Assembly: GCF_022758145.1 (NCBI RefSeq)
Contig: NZ_JAJVDH010000006.1
Span: 186,001 to 250,000 of the forward strand
Length of the DNA stretch: 64,000 bases
Direction of reading: 5' to 3'
Source: Pontibacter vulgaris
Lineage (GTDB): Bacteria > Bacteroidota > Bacteroidia > Cytophagales > Hymenobacteraceae
The stretch's first letter is position 1. Each line of letters starts with the position of its first letter. The notes under the pieces are model-generated. The model saw only the letters and a list, made by a program, of their open reading frames with translations. It was not told the DNA's origin and made no database searches. A program made the translations under genes and the position numbers. Shown piece after piece: positions 45,101 to 52,953 of this stretch.

Positions 45101-47087
45101 CATCAGTGCCATTTATGTTAGCTGTGGGCGTATAAGTAAAAGCACCGGTAGCAGCATCAGTTAAAGTAAGCGTGCCTTTTGTTGGTGCTGTAACTATAGC
45201 ATAAGTAAGTGCATTACCGCTTTCGTCGCTACCTGCAAGTTTGCCTGTATAGGCTACATCTTCATTGGTAGTAATATCACCAGCCGTTGAAACTACTCGG
45301 GCAGAAGCAAGGTCCATGTTCTTAAGTGTGCCATGGTTTACGTTTGCAGTTGCGTCGTAAGCAATTGTACCTGTAGTTTCATCAAAACGCCAGTAGCCGG
45401 CAAGGCCAGCTTCGTTACCATTCAGGGTTGTAGCCCCAAGGCTTTTTATTTCCGCAACGGTTAAAGCCTTTTTCCAAAGCGATACGTTATCAATCTGGCC
45501 GTTAGCAAAACCACCATCTACGTTCATATAGGTACCAATACGAATTGGGGCACTGGATGCAGAAGATGTATAGTTTACAGTTCCGGAACCAACCAAAACA
45601 CCGTTGGCATAGATTTCCATTTTGCGCTGGCCGCTCACATTGCGCCTAACAGCAGTAACATGTACCCATTCGCCTACTTTATAAGCATCCGTTGTTCCGA
45701 CCCAGGTCCAGCCATAGCCATGCTTATCAATACCATAGGTGAATCTCCCATTTCCGGCTGTGAGCCAGTATTGCATATCACCTCCACCGGAAGGCCTGTT
45801 GAAAAGGCCTGCTTCAGCCATAGAATTAGCTTTAAACCACAGCGAAACTGTAAACTCAGTTTCTGAATTAAATTGGTTTGAAGCCTGAGAGGGAATTTCT
45901 ACATAGTCGTTAACACCATCAAACTGGAGGCCATTACGATAGCCCGCAACAGGTAAGGGGTCGAATTCTACTTTACGGATTCGCTGATTATAAGCATCTG
46001 CAATGTAAAGACTGCCTGCCACATCAACACAAACCCCAAAAGCGCTGCTAAATTGTGCGCCGGTAGCCGCCCCCCCATCACCGCTATAACCAGAAGTTCC
46101 GTTACCTGCCACCGTGGTGATGACACCATTTGTTGAAACTTTCCTTATCCGGAAATTAGATTGATCAGCAATATAGAGATTGCCTGCCGCATCCACGGCT
46201 ACATCAGTTGGGTAGCGAATTTGTGCGCTGGTAGCTGCCCCCCCATCTCCGCTATAACCAGAAGTTCCGTTACCTGCCACCGTGGTGATGATACCATTTG
46301 TTGAAACTTTCCTTATCCGGTTATCAGATTGATCAGCAATATAGAGATTGCCTGCCGCATCCACGGCTACACCTCTGGGTATAGTAAGCTTTGCGCTTGT
46401 AGCCGCCCCCCCATCACCGCTATAACCAGGAATTCCGCTACCGGCCACCGTGGTGATGATACCATTTGCTGCGACTCTTCTAACCCGGGAATTACCATAA
46501 TCAGCAATGTAAAGGTTGCCTGCCGCATCCACGGCTACATCATACGGATCAATAAGCTTAGCACTTGTGGCTTGACCGCCATCCCCACTATACCCTTCCA
46601 CTCCGGTACCTGCTACAGTAGTGATGGTACCATTTGCTGCTACTTTCCTGATCCGGTCATTACCATAATCAGCAATGTAAATATTACCTGCTGCATCCAC
46701 AGCCACACCTGAAGGATTGCGAAGTTGAGCGCTGGTTGCAGCACCACCATCTCCGCCATAAGTTGCTACTCCCATTCCGGCAACAGTTGTGATGGTACCA
46801 TCGACTGCAACTTTTCTGACCCGATGATTTAAATATTCAGCAATGTAAAGGTTGCCTGCCGCATCAGTAGCTACATTAAATGGATTATAGAGACGTGCGC
46901 TGATGGCAGCACCGCCATCCCCGCTATAACCATAAGTGCCGTTACCGGCTACAGTGGTGATGTTTTGAGCAGTAGCTGTAAAGGCCCACAAAACTGCTAA
47001 TAAACTAAACAGCAGCTTAAGCCGTGAAGAAGGCAGCAATGCCCGCGGCTCTCCCCTTTCAGTCAAGGGGATAAAGACATGTTTCAT
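39114..47087 (-). CDS. giant T9SS-secreted multidomain adhesin (2657 aa)
   Basis: Domain order: signal region 1-40 (ends FTATAQ); six NHL repeats of 56 residues (about 41-385, ITTVAGNG.GYSGDGG then VAVDAAGNLYIAD); a LamG/concanavalin domain (about 390-590); a cadherin/VCBS-like domain (about 600-700); HYR-like domains around 700-780 and 1050-1260; an unrecognised domain about 790-1010 with CHGSFQIHNYGAKQTIFGYN; ten tandem 80-residue repeats (about 1496-2299); HYR, Ig-like and cadherin-like domains (2300-2565); and a gliding-motility/type B T9SS sorting domain (about 2570-2657, VNAFSPNGDGMNDTW ... GWDGRGLNGEVLQGAFFYIV). It is exported by T9SS to the surface, likely as an adhesin or sugar-binding protein, with PorP/SprF and OmpA in the same operon. 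Confidence 0.88.
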   Translation of the reverse strand: MKHVFIPLTERGEPRALLPSSRLKLLFSLLAVLWAFTATAQNITTVAGNGTYGYSGDGGAAISARLYNPFNVATDAAGNLYIAEYLNHRVRKVAVDGTITTVAGMGVATYGGDGGAATSAQLRNPSGVAVDAAGNIYIADYGNDRIRKVAANGTITTVAGTGVEGYSGDGGQATSAKLIDPYDVAVDAAGNLYIADYGNSRVRRVAANGIITTVAGSGIPGYSGDGGAATSAKLTIPRGVAVDAAGNLYIADQSDNRIRKVSTNGIITTVAGNGTSGYSGDGGAATSAQIRYPTDVAVDAAGNLYIADQSNFRIRKVSTNGVITTVAGNGTSGYSGDGGAATGAQFSSAFGVCVDVAGSLYIADAYNQRIRKVEFDPLPVAGYRNGLQFDGVNDYVEIPSQASNQFNSETEFTVSLWFKANSMAEAGLFNRPSGGGDMQYWLTAGNGRFTYGIDKHGYGWTWVGTTDAYKVGEWVHVTAVRRNVSGQRKMEIYANGVLVGSGTVNYTSSASSAPIRIGTYMNVDGGFANGQIDNVSLWKKALTVAEIKSLGATTLNGNEAGLAGYWRFDETTGTIAYDATANVNHGTLKNMDLASARVVSTAGDITTNEDVAYTGKLAGSDESGNALTYAIVTAPTKGTLTLTDAATGAFTYTPTANINGTDVFTYKVNNGSSDSEIATVNVTIVAVNDAPIPSIATLPTVSGECNATVAVVPTANDDNDGVISATTTDPVTYTIQGTHTINWIYTDAAGSETIQQQTVIVKDTKKPGEPTFEAPSSLVNKVSEAAHYNLAYSLDLPNAADWDIPSQIPYAVNNAAALQGKKIVRIAYALELDNKWVWVSMDAFSQDVSNLGIPTGADGFQQKVSNMNVFSNETVGLTTGKAIATGNIELWSNCYGTTNSAGLAGANNSLYDFDDQKDNPNCHGSFQIHNYGAKQTIFGYNSWSNGAISELGIGTNPSGHPDWTFANTANSYTTKKLQIFIQTEDLVFAKDAVVYLDANGNASITAADVNAGVSDNCGIASVEASPTTFTAANLGANTVTFTATDVNGNIASTTANVTVIDNTNPVFTSTQQNVTLALDANIGTASVADYAALATATDNTGTVTIMQSPIAGTALVKNVATTVTLTATDVAGNIANQTFTVTATDQTAPVPTLANLPTITGECAATVTAPTATDNTAGTVTATTTDPLEYLEQGNYTITWTYNDGNGNTLTQTQQVIVKDETAPVFAAVTPITKNNDADKCGAIVTYTMPTATDNCSALPDPNAVYTLTNGGQLYDHVNKRMEPQNSPGLPITFAPTNGSKMAAFFVTGPTTARLSQNVTLPATGPVTLTFDLQYNNHNGSFDSNSQFMAVEVRNPDTDALLRTIFKTEPGAAASIPMTSYSFDISEFEGQNVKLVLTNTNIQLYWLDILLDNVKIAGSTLVNGSFETGDYTGWTITETGSGTWGIGSGKATPVTITQTAGLASGELFPLGTTTNTFVSTDAAGNTSTTSFDVTVTDTQKPTVVTQNITVNLDATGAATITAAQINNGSTDNCSIPATGYSVDKSIFTCDNVGPNTVTLTVTDVNGNTSSKEAIVTVKDVTAPIAKVKAITVQLDATGAATITPAMVDNGSSDICGTVTLALSKTTFDCTNLGANTITLTVTDAAGNETTTTATITVEDNVAPKAIAKNITVQLDATGNATIAIADVNYGSTDNCGIETFALSKTAFDCSNVGDNTVTLTVTDKSGNTHEATAIVTVVDNTLPIALAKNITVQLDATGNVTIVASDINNGSSDACGIKSMTLSRTTFDCANVGDNTVTLTVTDNNGNVSTATAIVKVEDKVIPVAKALNVTIELDANGVAAITAAAVDNGSTDACGAVTLALSKTTFGCANVGANTVTLTVTDKNGNIATVEATVTVVDNVVPVALAKNITVQLDATGNATITTDQVNNGSSDNCGIKTMSLDKTTFDCSQVGENVVTLTVTDVNNNTHTTTAIVTVEDKVAPVVITQNITVQLDATGNATITAEDVNNGSSDACRIKSISLDKTTFDCSSIGANTVTLTVTDNNGNVTTKTAIVTVEDKIAPIALAKNITIKLDATGKATIVAADVNNGSSDVCGSVTLTIDKAAFDCSNIGENEVMLTVTDAYGNVASEKAIVTIVDDLAPVVLTQNITVKLDAAGNATINTAQINNGSTDNCGIATIVLNVTQFTCENVGVNTVTLAVTDVNGNVATKEATVTIVDEIAPTAIAKNFTAALDANGTVTITAAQVNDNSTDNCGVETLALDTDTFGCSNLGENTVNLTVTDKAGNTAIVAAIVTIVDNIAPTITAPADLVLDVDAGKTTASNVNLGTPVTADNCDAAAIVITNDAPTEYPAGTTIVTWTATDASGNKTTATQTVTVRQDIASVATLATINVPIRTAYADVPLPTTVEVTYTNGQKEAIGVTWTQGTYNGLVAGTYVLTGQLIPAPNTTNRNSKVATISVVVEPNKAPTNLAFSATTFKPEAKAEDVIGTLTTTDADDTEFVYSLVTGEGDTGNSLFEIRGDKVYLKSNNGLSGKTTFSIRVRSTDPYQNTIEKVFTLNKEPYAKPVDKLKIVNAFSPNGDGMNDTWTIPELRFYNSVEIEVYDRAGVRLFHTTDPEKGWDGRGLNGEVLQGAFFYIVQVKDINLVKKGVVTIIKK
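40190..42600 (-). repeat. ten tandem 240-bp repeats in the adhesin gene
   Basis: Each unit codes for 80 residues of the form NITVQLDATGNATIT ... DNCGI ... FDC..VG.NTVTLTVTD..GN ... IVTVVD, with two cysteines per unit that could form a disulphide. Units differ by substitutions but no length change, so the array is in register for all ten copies. Confidence 0.9.
45960..46970 (-). repeat. six 168-bp NHL repeats in the adhesin gene
   Basis: Units of 56 residues. The two around 46070-46205 and 46238-46373 are nearly identical in DNA over about 135 bases, a sign of recent duplication or conversion; the others are more diverged. Confidence 0.85.
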
Positions 47088-47640
47088 AAATAGGGTGTAA
47101 AGGTTTGGCTATAAATTGAAATTTTGGTATTGATTACATCTGGGCTCCAACAATAATCTGGAGCAGTTTAATTTTCATCGATTTCGGTAGTAGCAAAGGG
47201 GACGCGTAGAAAAACAGTATAAATAACAAGCGAATATGCAAATACATACTACTTTAAACCAGCACGTTACAACAGCAAACTGATAACTAATAACAGTTCA
47301 GTTGTTATAAATAGCTCAAGTAAATTGTACTGATATGTATGTATAAAATCTTCCCGCAAGTTACAGGATGCAATAGTGACCTTCTTATAAAGAGTTGCAC
47401 TGATTTGTCTTGTATTGAGAACGGAGACAAATTAAGATCATAAAACTGCTTTAAAATTGCACCCTGCAGGAATAAACAACAGCCTATAATTTACAATTTT
47501 AGTACAATCGTATTTTTCAACAACTCGATGGAGAATTAAGGGGAAACTGATCTAAGAATTGCAGCTGAAATACCCAGCATAATCAGTACTTAATGTGTTA
47601 AGCTCAATTCTATTATCTGCCAGATGATTACAATGAGAGA
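47088..47640. other. gene-free stretch upstream of the adhesin operon
   Basis: Should hold the operon promoter; I see no exact TAnnTTTG box at a convincing distance and no RNA gene. Confidence 0.4.
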
Positions 47641-48621
47641 TTAAACAGCGGCTTTGGAGGCTGCCAAGTACTCTTTGGGGCTGATGCCTTCCATCTTTTT
47701 AAATGCCTTGTAAAAACCGCTTCGGGAGGCAAAACCTGCCTGCAAGGCCAGCGCCTCCATGGTAAAGTTTTGTAAAAATTCTTCTTTTTCTAACTGGATT
47801 TTAAGGTAAGCAATGCGGTACTGATTGATAAAATCGTTGAAACTGGTTTTTGTGAACGTGCTTAGAGCTTGGGAAATTTTGTAAGCAGGTACACCCAGGT
47901 GCATAGCAATTGTATGCACCTTTAGTGTCTTCTCTTTAAAGCACTCTGTTTCCTGCACAAACTGTTCTACCTGCCGCAGCAGGGACTCTGAGTTAATGGC
48001 CTGTACATTTGTTTGCTCCTGTTTTTTAATGCGCAAAAGTGTTTCAGGCTTCATGTCCAGAAAAGATGCGATGCAGTCAAGCGGAAGCCGGTCGATAAAG
48101 CCAGGTTTGGATTTAACAAAATAATGATAGCGTTCGGTAGCATTGCCTACACGTACTATATGGGTACGCTCCTGCGCATCGCGGTAGTAATTTTCGTAAA
48201 CCTGCCTGATTATATAATTCAGGTCGAAGAATTGTTTGTACCACCCCTGCAATATATCTGTGTGTACGCCCAGCACAAGTGTCGGTTCTACAGCAACTAT
48301 AGCTTCGCGGGAGGGTTGTTCGCCATAGAGTCCCGACAAGGAACTGACGAATTCATTCTCGACCGAAATATAGGTGGTGATCTTTTTCTGTTTGTGAGTC
48401 GAATATGCCATTAGTGCGCCTTCACGTATAAAATACATATAGTTACACTTACCACCTTCGTAAAGCAGGTGCTGGCCTTCCTCTAACTCAATGGCGATGG
48501 CATGCTTGTAAAATTCTTCCTGCAATTCACCGCTCACCGGATACAGCATAGTCAGCAGTCCAAGAATATAGGCTATATCCTGAGGGTTTACTTGTTTGAT
48601 TTGTAGAAGATTTTCACGCAT
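47641..48621 (-). CDS. hybrid regulator: Crp-like nucleotide-binding fold plus AraC DNA-binding domain
   Basis: A 326-residue protein. Residues about 30-200 match a Crp/cNMP-binding jelly roll (AIELEEGQHLLYEGGKCNYM, YFIREGALMAYSTHKQKKI, EPTLVLGV), then PLDCIASFLDMKPETLLRI, which keeps a trace of the Crp winged helix. Residues about 230-320 are an AraC domain (TMEALALQAGFASRSGFYKA ... MEGISPKEYL). So it seems to join two DNA-binding designs. Ligand and targets unknown. It lies between the adhesin operon and a decayed PNPOx gene, all on the minus strand, and could control the adhesin. Confidence 0.8.
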   Translation of the reverse strand: MRENLLQIKQVNPQDIAYILGLLTMLYPVSGELQEEFYKHAIAIELEEGQHLLYEGGKCNYMYFIREGALMAYSTHKQKKITTYISVENEFVSSLSGLYGEQPSREAIVAVEPTLVLGVHTDILQGWYKQFFDLNYIIRQVYENYYRDAQERTHIVRVGNATERYHYFVKSKPGFIDRLPLDCIASFLDMKPETLLRIKKQEQTNVQAINSESLLRQVEQFVQETECFKEKTLKVHTIAMHLGVPAYKISQALSTFTKTSFNDFINQYRIAYLKIQLEKEEFLQNFTMEALALQAGFASRSGFYKAFKKMEGISPKEYLAASKAAV

Positions 48622-48936
48622 TAGATGACCCGGGGCAGGATTATATTACAACTATAATATAAAAAATTAGATATGATTTTCAACCAATTACTGTAAATGC
48701 AAGATAAATAACATATTATATATGTTAATACTTTAGTCGCATTGCGAAATTAAGCTTTACAAACTAATTCCCAGCTTGTGCTTATTAACTTTTGCTTAAT
48801 TTGTGTCTACCTCATGCAGCTACTTGCACAGCAGGTATAACACAGGAAAATTATGCTGAGTTAATCTTAATCAATGATTCGGTACACCTACAGAATATTA
48901 AAGAGCTTTTAAATCAGCTAAATCTCTGTCGAAAAA
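48622..48936. other. AT-rich leader region of the hybrid regulator
   Basis: No gene seen. Frames here overlap the dispersed element and are shadows. Confidence 0.4.
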
Positions 48937-49001
48937 TTTCGATAACTCCATCCTTTGGTCTACTGAAAGCCGCTCCAGGTAAAACTGGAGTGGCTTTTTT
49001 T
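48937..49001 (+). repeat. dispersed hairpin element, copy B
   Basis: TTTCGATAACTCC and CCTTTGGTCTACT, then the stem AAAGCCGCTCCAG (48966-48978) / CTGGAGTGGCTTT (48985-48997) with one G-T pair, and seven T. Confidence 0.75.
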
Positions 49002-49029
49002 ATGTGCTTTGGAAACTAGTTAGTATTTC

Positions 49030-49250
49030 GATGCTTTTGATTTGGGCATTGACCAACGCAGAGATTTCCGTTGATACTGCTTTATAGAGATTTAACCGAG
49101 CCATGGTGGTAGAGTTTTTCCTCCAGTCTATCAAAACAAGTCGGTATGGCTCCTGGTAAATCATCCGCTTTAAAGGAAATCGTAATGTCTATAGCCACTT
49201 CCATTATGGCATGAATGATTTCCTTATTATAGGAGCCGTGATGGGGATTA
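49030..49250 (-). pseudogene. remnant of a pyridoxamine 5'-phosphate oxidase-like (PNPOx) gene
   Basis: The minus strand reads HGSYNKEIIHAIMEVAIDIT, then AIPTCFDRLEEKLYHHGSVK and a stop, continuing in the next frame. The order HGSYdrEtIyaIlDe, vIPT..gR.gd.LYLHGSvkSR is characteristic of the N-terminal half of PNPOx-fold FMN proteins. A stop, a frameshift and loss of the C-terminal half make it dead. It follows an isochorismatase-type gene and a MocR regulator, a setting in which PNPOx-like genes often occur. Confidence 0.65.
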
Positions 49251-49275
49251 CTGCTCCATTATTAAAGGGGCTTGC

Positions 49276-49860
49276 TCATACGGCTGCATACTGTTCCTGA
49301 TTGATAGTAGACAAAGCTTGTTCTGTTGTCACAATAGTGGCAAATTCCTTATGCAAGCTGGCCAGCGATATACGGTGAATGTCTTCAGATTTGTAATGCG
49401 AACCGTCCGGTCCGATCCTGTCGAAGGTAGCAGTGGCATCGGTCACCACAAAAGTTTCAAAACCTAAATTCCCTGCCATACGGGCCGTAGTAGAAACGCA
49501 ATGATCGGTGATGAACCCCACAAGCAGCAGACTCGAAATTTCCTGCTCTCCCAGATACGCATGCAGATTAGTGCCGATGAAAGCGCTGTTAACCTGCTTC
49601 TGAAATAACGGCTCGCTCGCTTGTGGCTGTGCAATGTCCATGATGGCATTGCCCTCGTGCGTTGAGTGGAGCAAAGACGTAGCTTTAGTAGAGTTGTGCT
49701 TTACATGCATAACGGGCCATCCATTACTACGCCAGTGCTGGAGGAGCCTGGCTATGTTTTCTTCGGCTTGCGGATTGTTGCGGTTGCCGCCCCAGTAAGC
49801 CTCATCCTTAAAGGCCTGCTGCACATCGATCAACAGTAATGCTGTTAGGTTATTTTTCAT
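49276..49860 (-). CDS. isochorismatase-type cysteine hydrolase
   Basis: A 194-residue cytoplasmic hydrolase of the isochorismatase/nicotinamidase superfamily. The triad is visible: Asp in LLLIDVQQAF, Lys in HVKHN and Cys in ITDHCVSTTARMAGNLG. The exact amide substrate is not set. The frame can be opened 36 bases upstream, but the ATG at 49858-49860 begins the conserved part and lies just after a TACTTTTG box (49881-49888). It is transcribed away from the MocR regulator, which probably controls it. Confidence 0.85.
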   Translation of the reverse strand: MKNNLTALLLIDVQQAFKDEAYWGGNRNNPQAEENIARLLQHWRSNGWPVMHVKHNSTKATSLLHSTHEGNAIMDIAQPQASEPLFQKQVNSAFIGTNLHAYLGEQEISSLLLVGFITDHCVSTTARMAGNLGFETFVVTDATATFDRIGPDGSHYKSEDIHRISLASLHKEFATIVTTEQALSTINQEQYAAV

Positions 49861-49880
49861 AGTTTTAATTTTGTACTGTG

Positions 49881-49942
49881 CAAAAGTACCAGCCACCTGG
49901 GCTATCTTTGTAGTCCAGTTCTTATAAAGTAACTAGTCCAGT
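49881..49942. promoter_or_regulatory. divergent promoters with MocR-type direct repeats
   Basis: A minus-strand -7 box TACTTTTG (49881-49888) serves the hydrolase and a plus-strand box TATCTTTG (49903-49910) the MocR gene. Two exact TAGTCCAGT direct repeats (49911-49919 and 49934-49942), 23 bases apart, follow the plus-strand box and end next to the start codon. Direct repeats about two helical turns apart are what MocR/PdxR proteins bind, so self-repression is likely. Confidence 0.6.
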
Positions 49943-49944
49943 AA

Positions 49945-51420
49945 ATGAACCTGCCCTATCTCCACGACATCGTTATAGACAAAGAAAAAGCCACGCCGGT
50001 TTACGTACAGCTCGCTCAAGGCCTGGCTTCGCTCATTAAGCAAGGCATTCTTAAACCTGGCCAAAAAATGCCTGGCTCACGCATACTGGCAGAGAAGCTG
50101 CACCTGAACCGCAACACGGTGGTCCTGGCTACCAATGAGTTGCAGGCAGAAGGCTGGTTAGAAGCCAGGGACAGAAAAGGCCTGTTTGTAAATAAGAATC
50201 TACCTGTTGTAAAGGGGAAGGGTAATACAGTAGCAACAGATACTTTTCCTGAAAGTACTGGCTTTCTGCTGGAGGCAAATCAGCTACTGGAAGCCCCGGA
50301 AGTGCACCACCTGCCGCTGGAGTTTAACGACGGCTCTCCCGACCCACGCCTAAGCCCATTACACGAACTAGGACGGGAATACCATCGGCTACTGAGAAAG
50401 ACTAACCCCTTGCACTTGTTTAGCTATTCCCATGCCCAGGGCGATGTCTTGTTCCGGAAAATGCTGAGCCAGCAGCTCAACGAACACCGGGGCCTGAAAA
50501 CATCACCTGACACTGTTTTTGTCACGCGTGGCAGTATCATGGGCATTCACCTGCTCTCACAGGTGTTAATCCAAAAAGGAGATAAGGTAGTTGTAGGAGA
50601 ACTTAATTACCACACAGCTAACCTGAGTTTTGAGCAAGCCGGAGCTCAGCTGCTTAGGGTACCAGTAGATGAAAAGGGTATGGATATGCAAGCTTTGGAA
50701 AAGCTGCTTCGAAAGCATAAAGTAAGGATGCTTTACATCACATCCCACCACCATCATCCCACCACTGTCACATTAGCTCCTGAAAGAAGGTTCCACCTTT
50801 ACGAACTTGCTAAACAATACCGCTTCTGTATCCTTGAGGATGACTATGATTTTGATTATCATTACGAGAATAAGCCGACGCTTCCCATTGCCAGCATGGA
50901 TACGGAGGGCCTGGTAGTTTATATAGGCTCTTATTCCAAAATAATTTATCCCGGCATCCGGGTCGGGTTTATAGTGGCTCCACCAAATCTGATAGAGGAG
51001 TTAGTAAAATACCGCCGTATCACGGACAGACAGGGCGATCATTTAATTGAAAGGGCGATAGCTAACCTGATGCGCGAGGGGACCATGCAACGCTACCTGC
51101 GCAAGAGCAAGAACATCTACAAAAAGCGCAAAGAGCACTTCTGCCAGTTGCTCCGACAGGAATTCAGTTTGTACCTGGAATTCCAGGAGCCAGAAGGTGG
51201 CATGGCGGTGTGGGTCAAATTCAAGGAGGCGTATCCTTTGCCCGACGTGGCTGCCCGCTGCAAGGCAAAAGGGCTGCACCTCTCCAGCGGCCATGGTTAC
51301 AATACGCCCAGTGGCAGCACAAATGCCTGCCGCATGGGTTTTGCCAGTATGAGTGAAGAAGAGATGCGTGCTACATGCGAAATACTTAGAACAGTGCTAG
51401 AGGATATGGGCCGTCGTTGA
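49945..51420 (+). CDS. MocR/PdxR-type regulator (GntR HTH plus aminotransferase domain)
   Basis: A 491-residue protein. Residues about 10-80 are a GntR winged helix (PVYVQLAQGLASLIKQGILK, GSRILAEKLHLNRNTVVLA); residues about 115-490 are a fold-type I aminotransferase domain with the PLP-binding Lys near 330 in GSYSKIIYPGIRVGFI, and the Asp/Tyr site EDDYDFDYHY. Such proteins sense PLP or a related amine and control vitamin B6, taurine or GABA genes. Here the targets are likely the divergent hydrolase and the dead PNPOx gene. Full length. Confidence 0.9.
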   Translation: MNLPYLHDIVIDKEKATPVYVQLAQGLASLIKQGILKPGQKMPGSRILAEKLHLNRNTVVLATNELQAEGWLEARDRKGLFVNKNLPVVKGKGNTVATDTFPESTGFLLEANQLLEAPEVHHLPLEFNDGSPDPRLSPLHELGREYHRLLRKTNPLHLFSYSHAQGDVLFRKMLSQQLNEHRGLKTSPDTVFVTRGSIMGIHLLSQVLIQKGDKVVVGELNYHTANLSFEQAGAQLLRVPVDEKGMDMQALEKLLRKHKVRMLYITSHHHHPTTVTLAPERRFHLYELAKQYRFCILEDDYDFDYHYENKPTLPIASMDTEGLVVYIGSYSKIIYPGIRVGFIVAPPNLIEELVKYRRITDRQGDHLIERAIANLMREGTMQRYLRKSKNIYKKRKEHFCQLLRQEFSLYLEFQEPEGGMAVWVKFKEAYPLPDVAARCKAKGLHLSSGHGYNTPSGSTNACRMGFASMSEEEMRATCEILRTVLEDMGRR

Positions 51421-51607
51421 GATTCGTATCAATAAAACGACTTGTTCTAACTATTTAAATTATCCTAATCAATTCGTGTAACTCAGTTTACTCACTATGA
51501 AAGTATTTACTAAAGTACTACAGGTGCCCCAGTCCGAATCCAGGCAATTGCTATAAAGATTACTCTTTCTCAATATCAAAATAGTCACGTAAAGCTGCAA
51601 AATCAAT

Positions 51608-51688
51608 GTGGATAAGGTTCGATAATTCCATCCTTTGGTCTACTAAAAAGCCACTTCAAGTAAAATGAAGCGGCTTTTTTGGTTCGAT
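51608..51688 (+). repeat. dispersed hairpin element, copy C (best preserved)
   Basis: GGATAAGGTTCGATAATTCC and CCTTTGGTCTACT, then AAAAAGCCACTTCA (51645-51658) / TGAAGCGGCTTTTTT (51666-51680) with a seven-base loop and one mismatch, then GGTTCGATAATTT. Only this copy and E show the second GGTTCGATAA-type word. It follows the MocR gene and can act as its terminator; nothing else is seen in 51421-51776. Confidence 0.8.
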
Positions 51689-51776
51689 AATTTATCCCAT
51701 TTGGTTCGTATTTTACAATATCATGCCTGATGATAGTTTAAGCTGTAACCAAAAGTATATGCACTGCAATGCAGCA

Positions 51777-52916
51777 CTATCCATTAACTGTGCTTTTTTT
51801 CCATTGCAGAAACTTTGTGCTTCTTAAAAACTGTCGAGCCTTAATTTCTATATAATGGTAAGTATAATGAGCACTGATAATCGTTAAGCCGACAAAGCAA
51901 AACCCAAGCCTAAGTTTTACTGGAACGGATAGTGAGGTGATCTTAAATTCACTTTTAAGATAGGTCAGGGAAAACCAGAATACTAAGAACCAGAATCCGT
52001 GCATCATGTAAATGGAGTAAGATATATCTCCCAGGTAGCGCAGTGTTTTCCTCTCCAAAGCCCTTTTAACCAATCCGTTATTATAAGCAGCACAAAGTAA
52101 CAGAAGTATAAACAACGTAATAAGAAGTATATCGCTCAGACCAAAATGAAAAGCCATTACAATCATCAGCGCTGAAATTAAAAAGCTGCTGTTTTTAGAA
52201 AGCCATACTTCCCCTACTTGATGCATAAAGACCTGGTAGACTATAGTCCCAAGTATAAACTCTGCCAGACATCTTACCCAGCCATAATCAAACGTTATAT
52301 CTAAGTTGCCCCGAATCGAGAACATGCCGATAAGTACTGCACCTGATACAACCAGGGCTATACTTTTATAGGTAAGGTTACTCTTAAACACAAACGGAAG
52401 TATAAAACAAGCGCAAACATAAGCCCACCATTCTGCACCAATAGACCAGGAAACTATATTCCAGGAAAGGTAAACATGTTGATTCATGGCATTGATCAGA
52501 AGCAGGTTATCCAGAAGTGCTGGCCAAGCCAAAAATGTCTCCCAACTACCGTCAACAACAGCAGGAAATAAAAGAGGTACGATGATGGCGAGTGGGACTA
52601 ATAACACAAGTATAAAAAGATGCAGCGGATAAATTCGGGTAAAGCGTGCCCATAAGAAGGTCTTGATCAGCTTAACTTTATCTGAAGAACTTGCAAATGT
52701 TGCACCGTACACATGGCTTATCACAAAACCACTGAGTAAGAAGAAAAAATCAACCCACAGATACCCTTTAGTAATAATGCCGGTTAGCTCATGTGGAATT
52801 AAAGGACCAAAATCCCTGTAAAAGAAAATCACATCCAGGTGAAACAGCATCACCCACAGGGCAGCTATACCACGCAAAGAGGTTAGGGATGTGATGTAGT
52901 TTTGTTGCTGCATCAT
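51777..52916 (-). CDS. acyltransferase 3 family membrane protein
   Basis: A 379-residue inner-membrane protein with about ten hydrophobic helices, of the OafA/NodX acyltransferase family that moves acetyl or succinyl groups onto sugars. The family start TSLRGIAALWVMLFHLDVIF is present with the key Arg and His, followed by WVDFFFLLSGFVISHVYG, and SWSIGAEWWAY in the middle. There is no SGNH domain. Target sugar is unknown. It lies 37 bases after the amylase gene on the same strand. Confidence 0.88.
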   Translation of the reverse strand: MMQQQNYITSLTSLRGIAALWVMLFHLDVIFFYRDFGPLIPHELTGIITKGYLWVDFFFLLSGFVISHVYGATFASSSDKVKLIKTFLWARFTRIYPLHLFILVLLVPLAIIVPLLFPAVVDGSWETFLAWPALLDNLLLINAMNQHVYLSWNIVSWSIGAEWWAYVCACFILPFVFKSNLTYKSIALVVSGAVLIGMFSIRGNLDITFDYGWVRCLAEFILGTIVYQVFMHQVGEVWLSKNSSFLISALMIVMAFHFGLSDILLITLFILLLLCAAYNNGLVKRALERKTLRYLGDISYSIYMMHGFWFLVFWFSLTYLKSEFKITSLSVPVKLRLGFCFVGLTIISAHYTYHYIEIKARQFLRSTKFLQWKKSTVNG

Positions 52917-52953
52917 CTGGTTTTGTAAAGTATAAAGTGCTGATTTTCCATAC

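Noticed and set aside
39517..45135. many plus-strand frames opposite the adhesin
   Set aside because: They are shadows of the repeated 240-bp units and recur with the same period.
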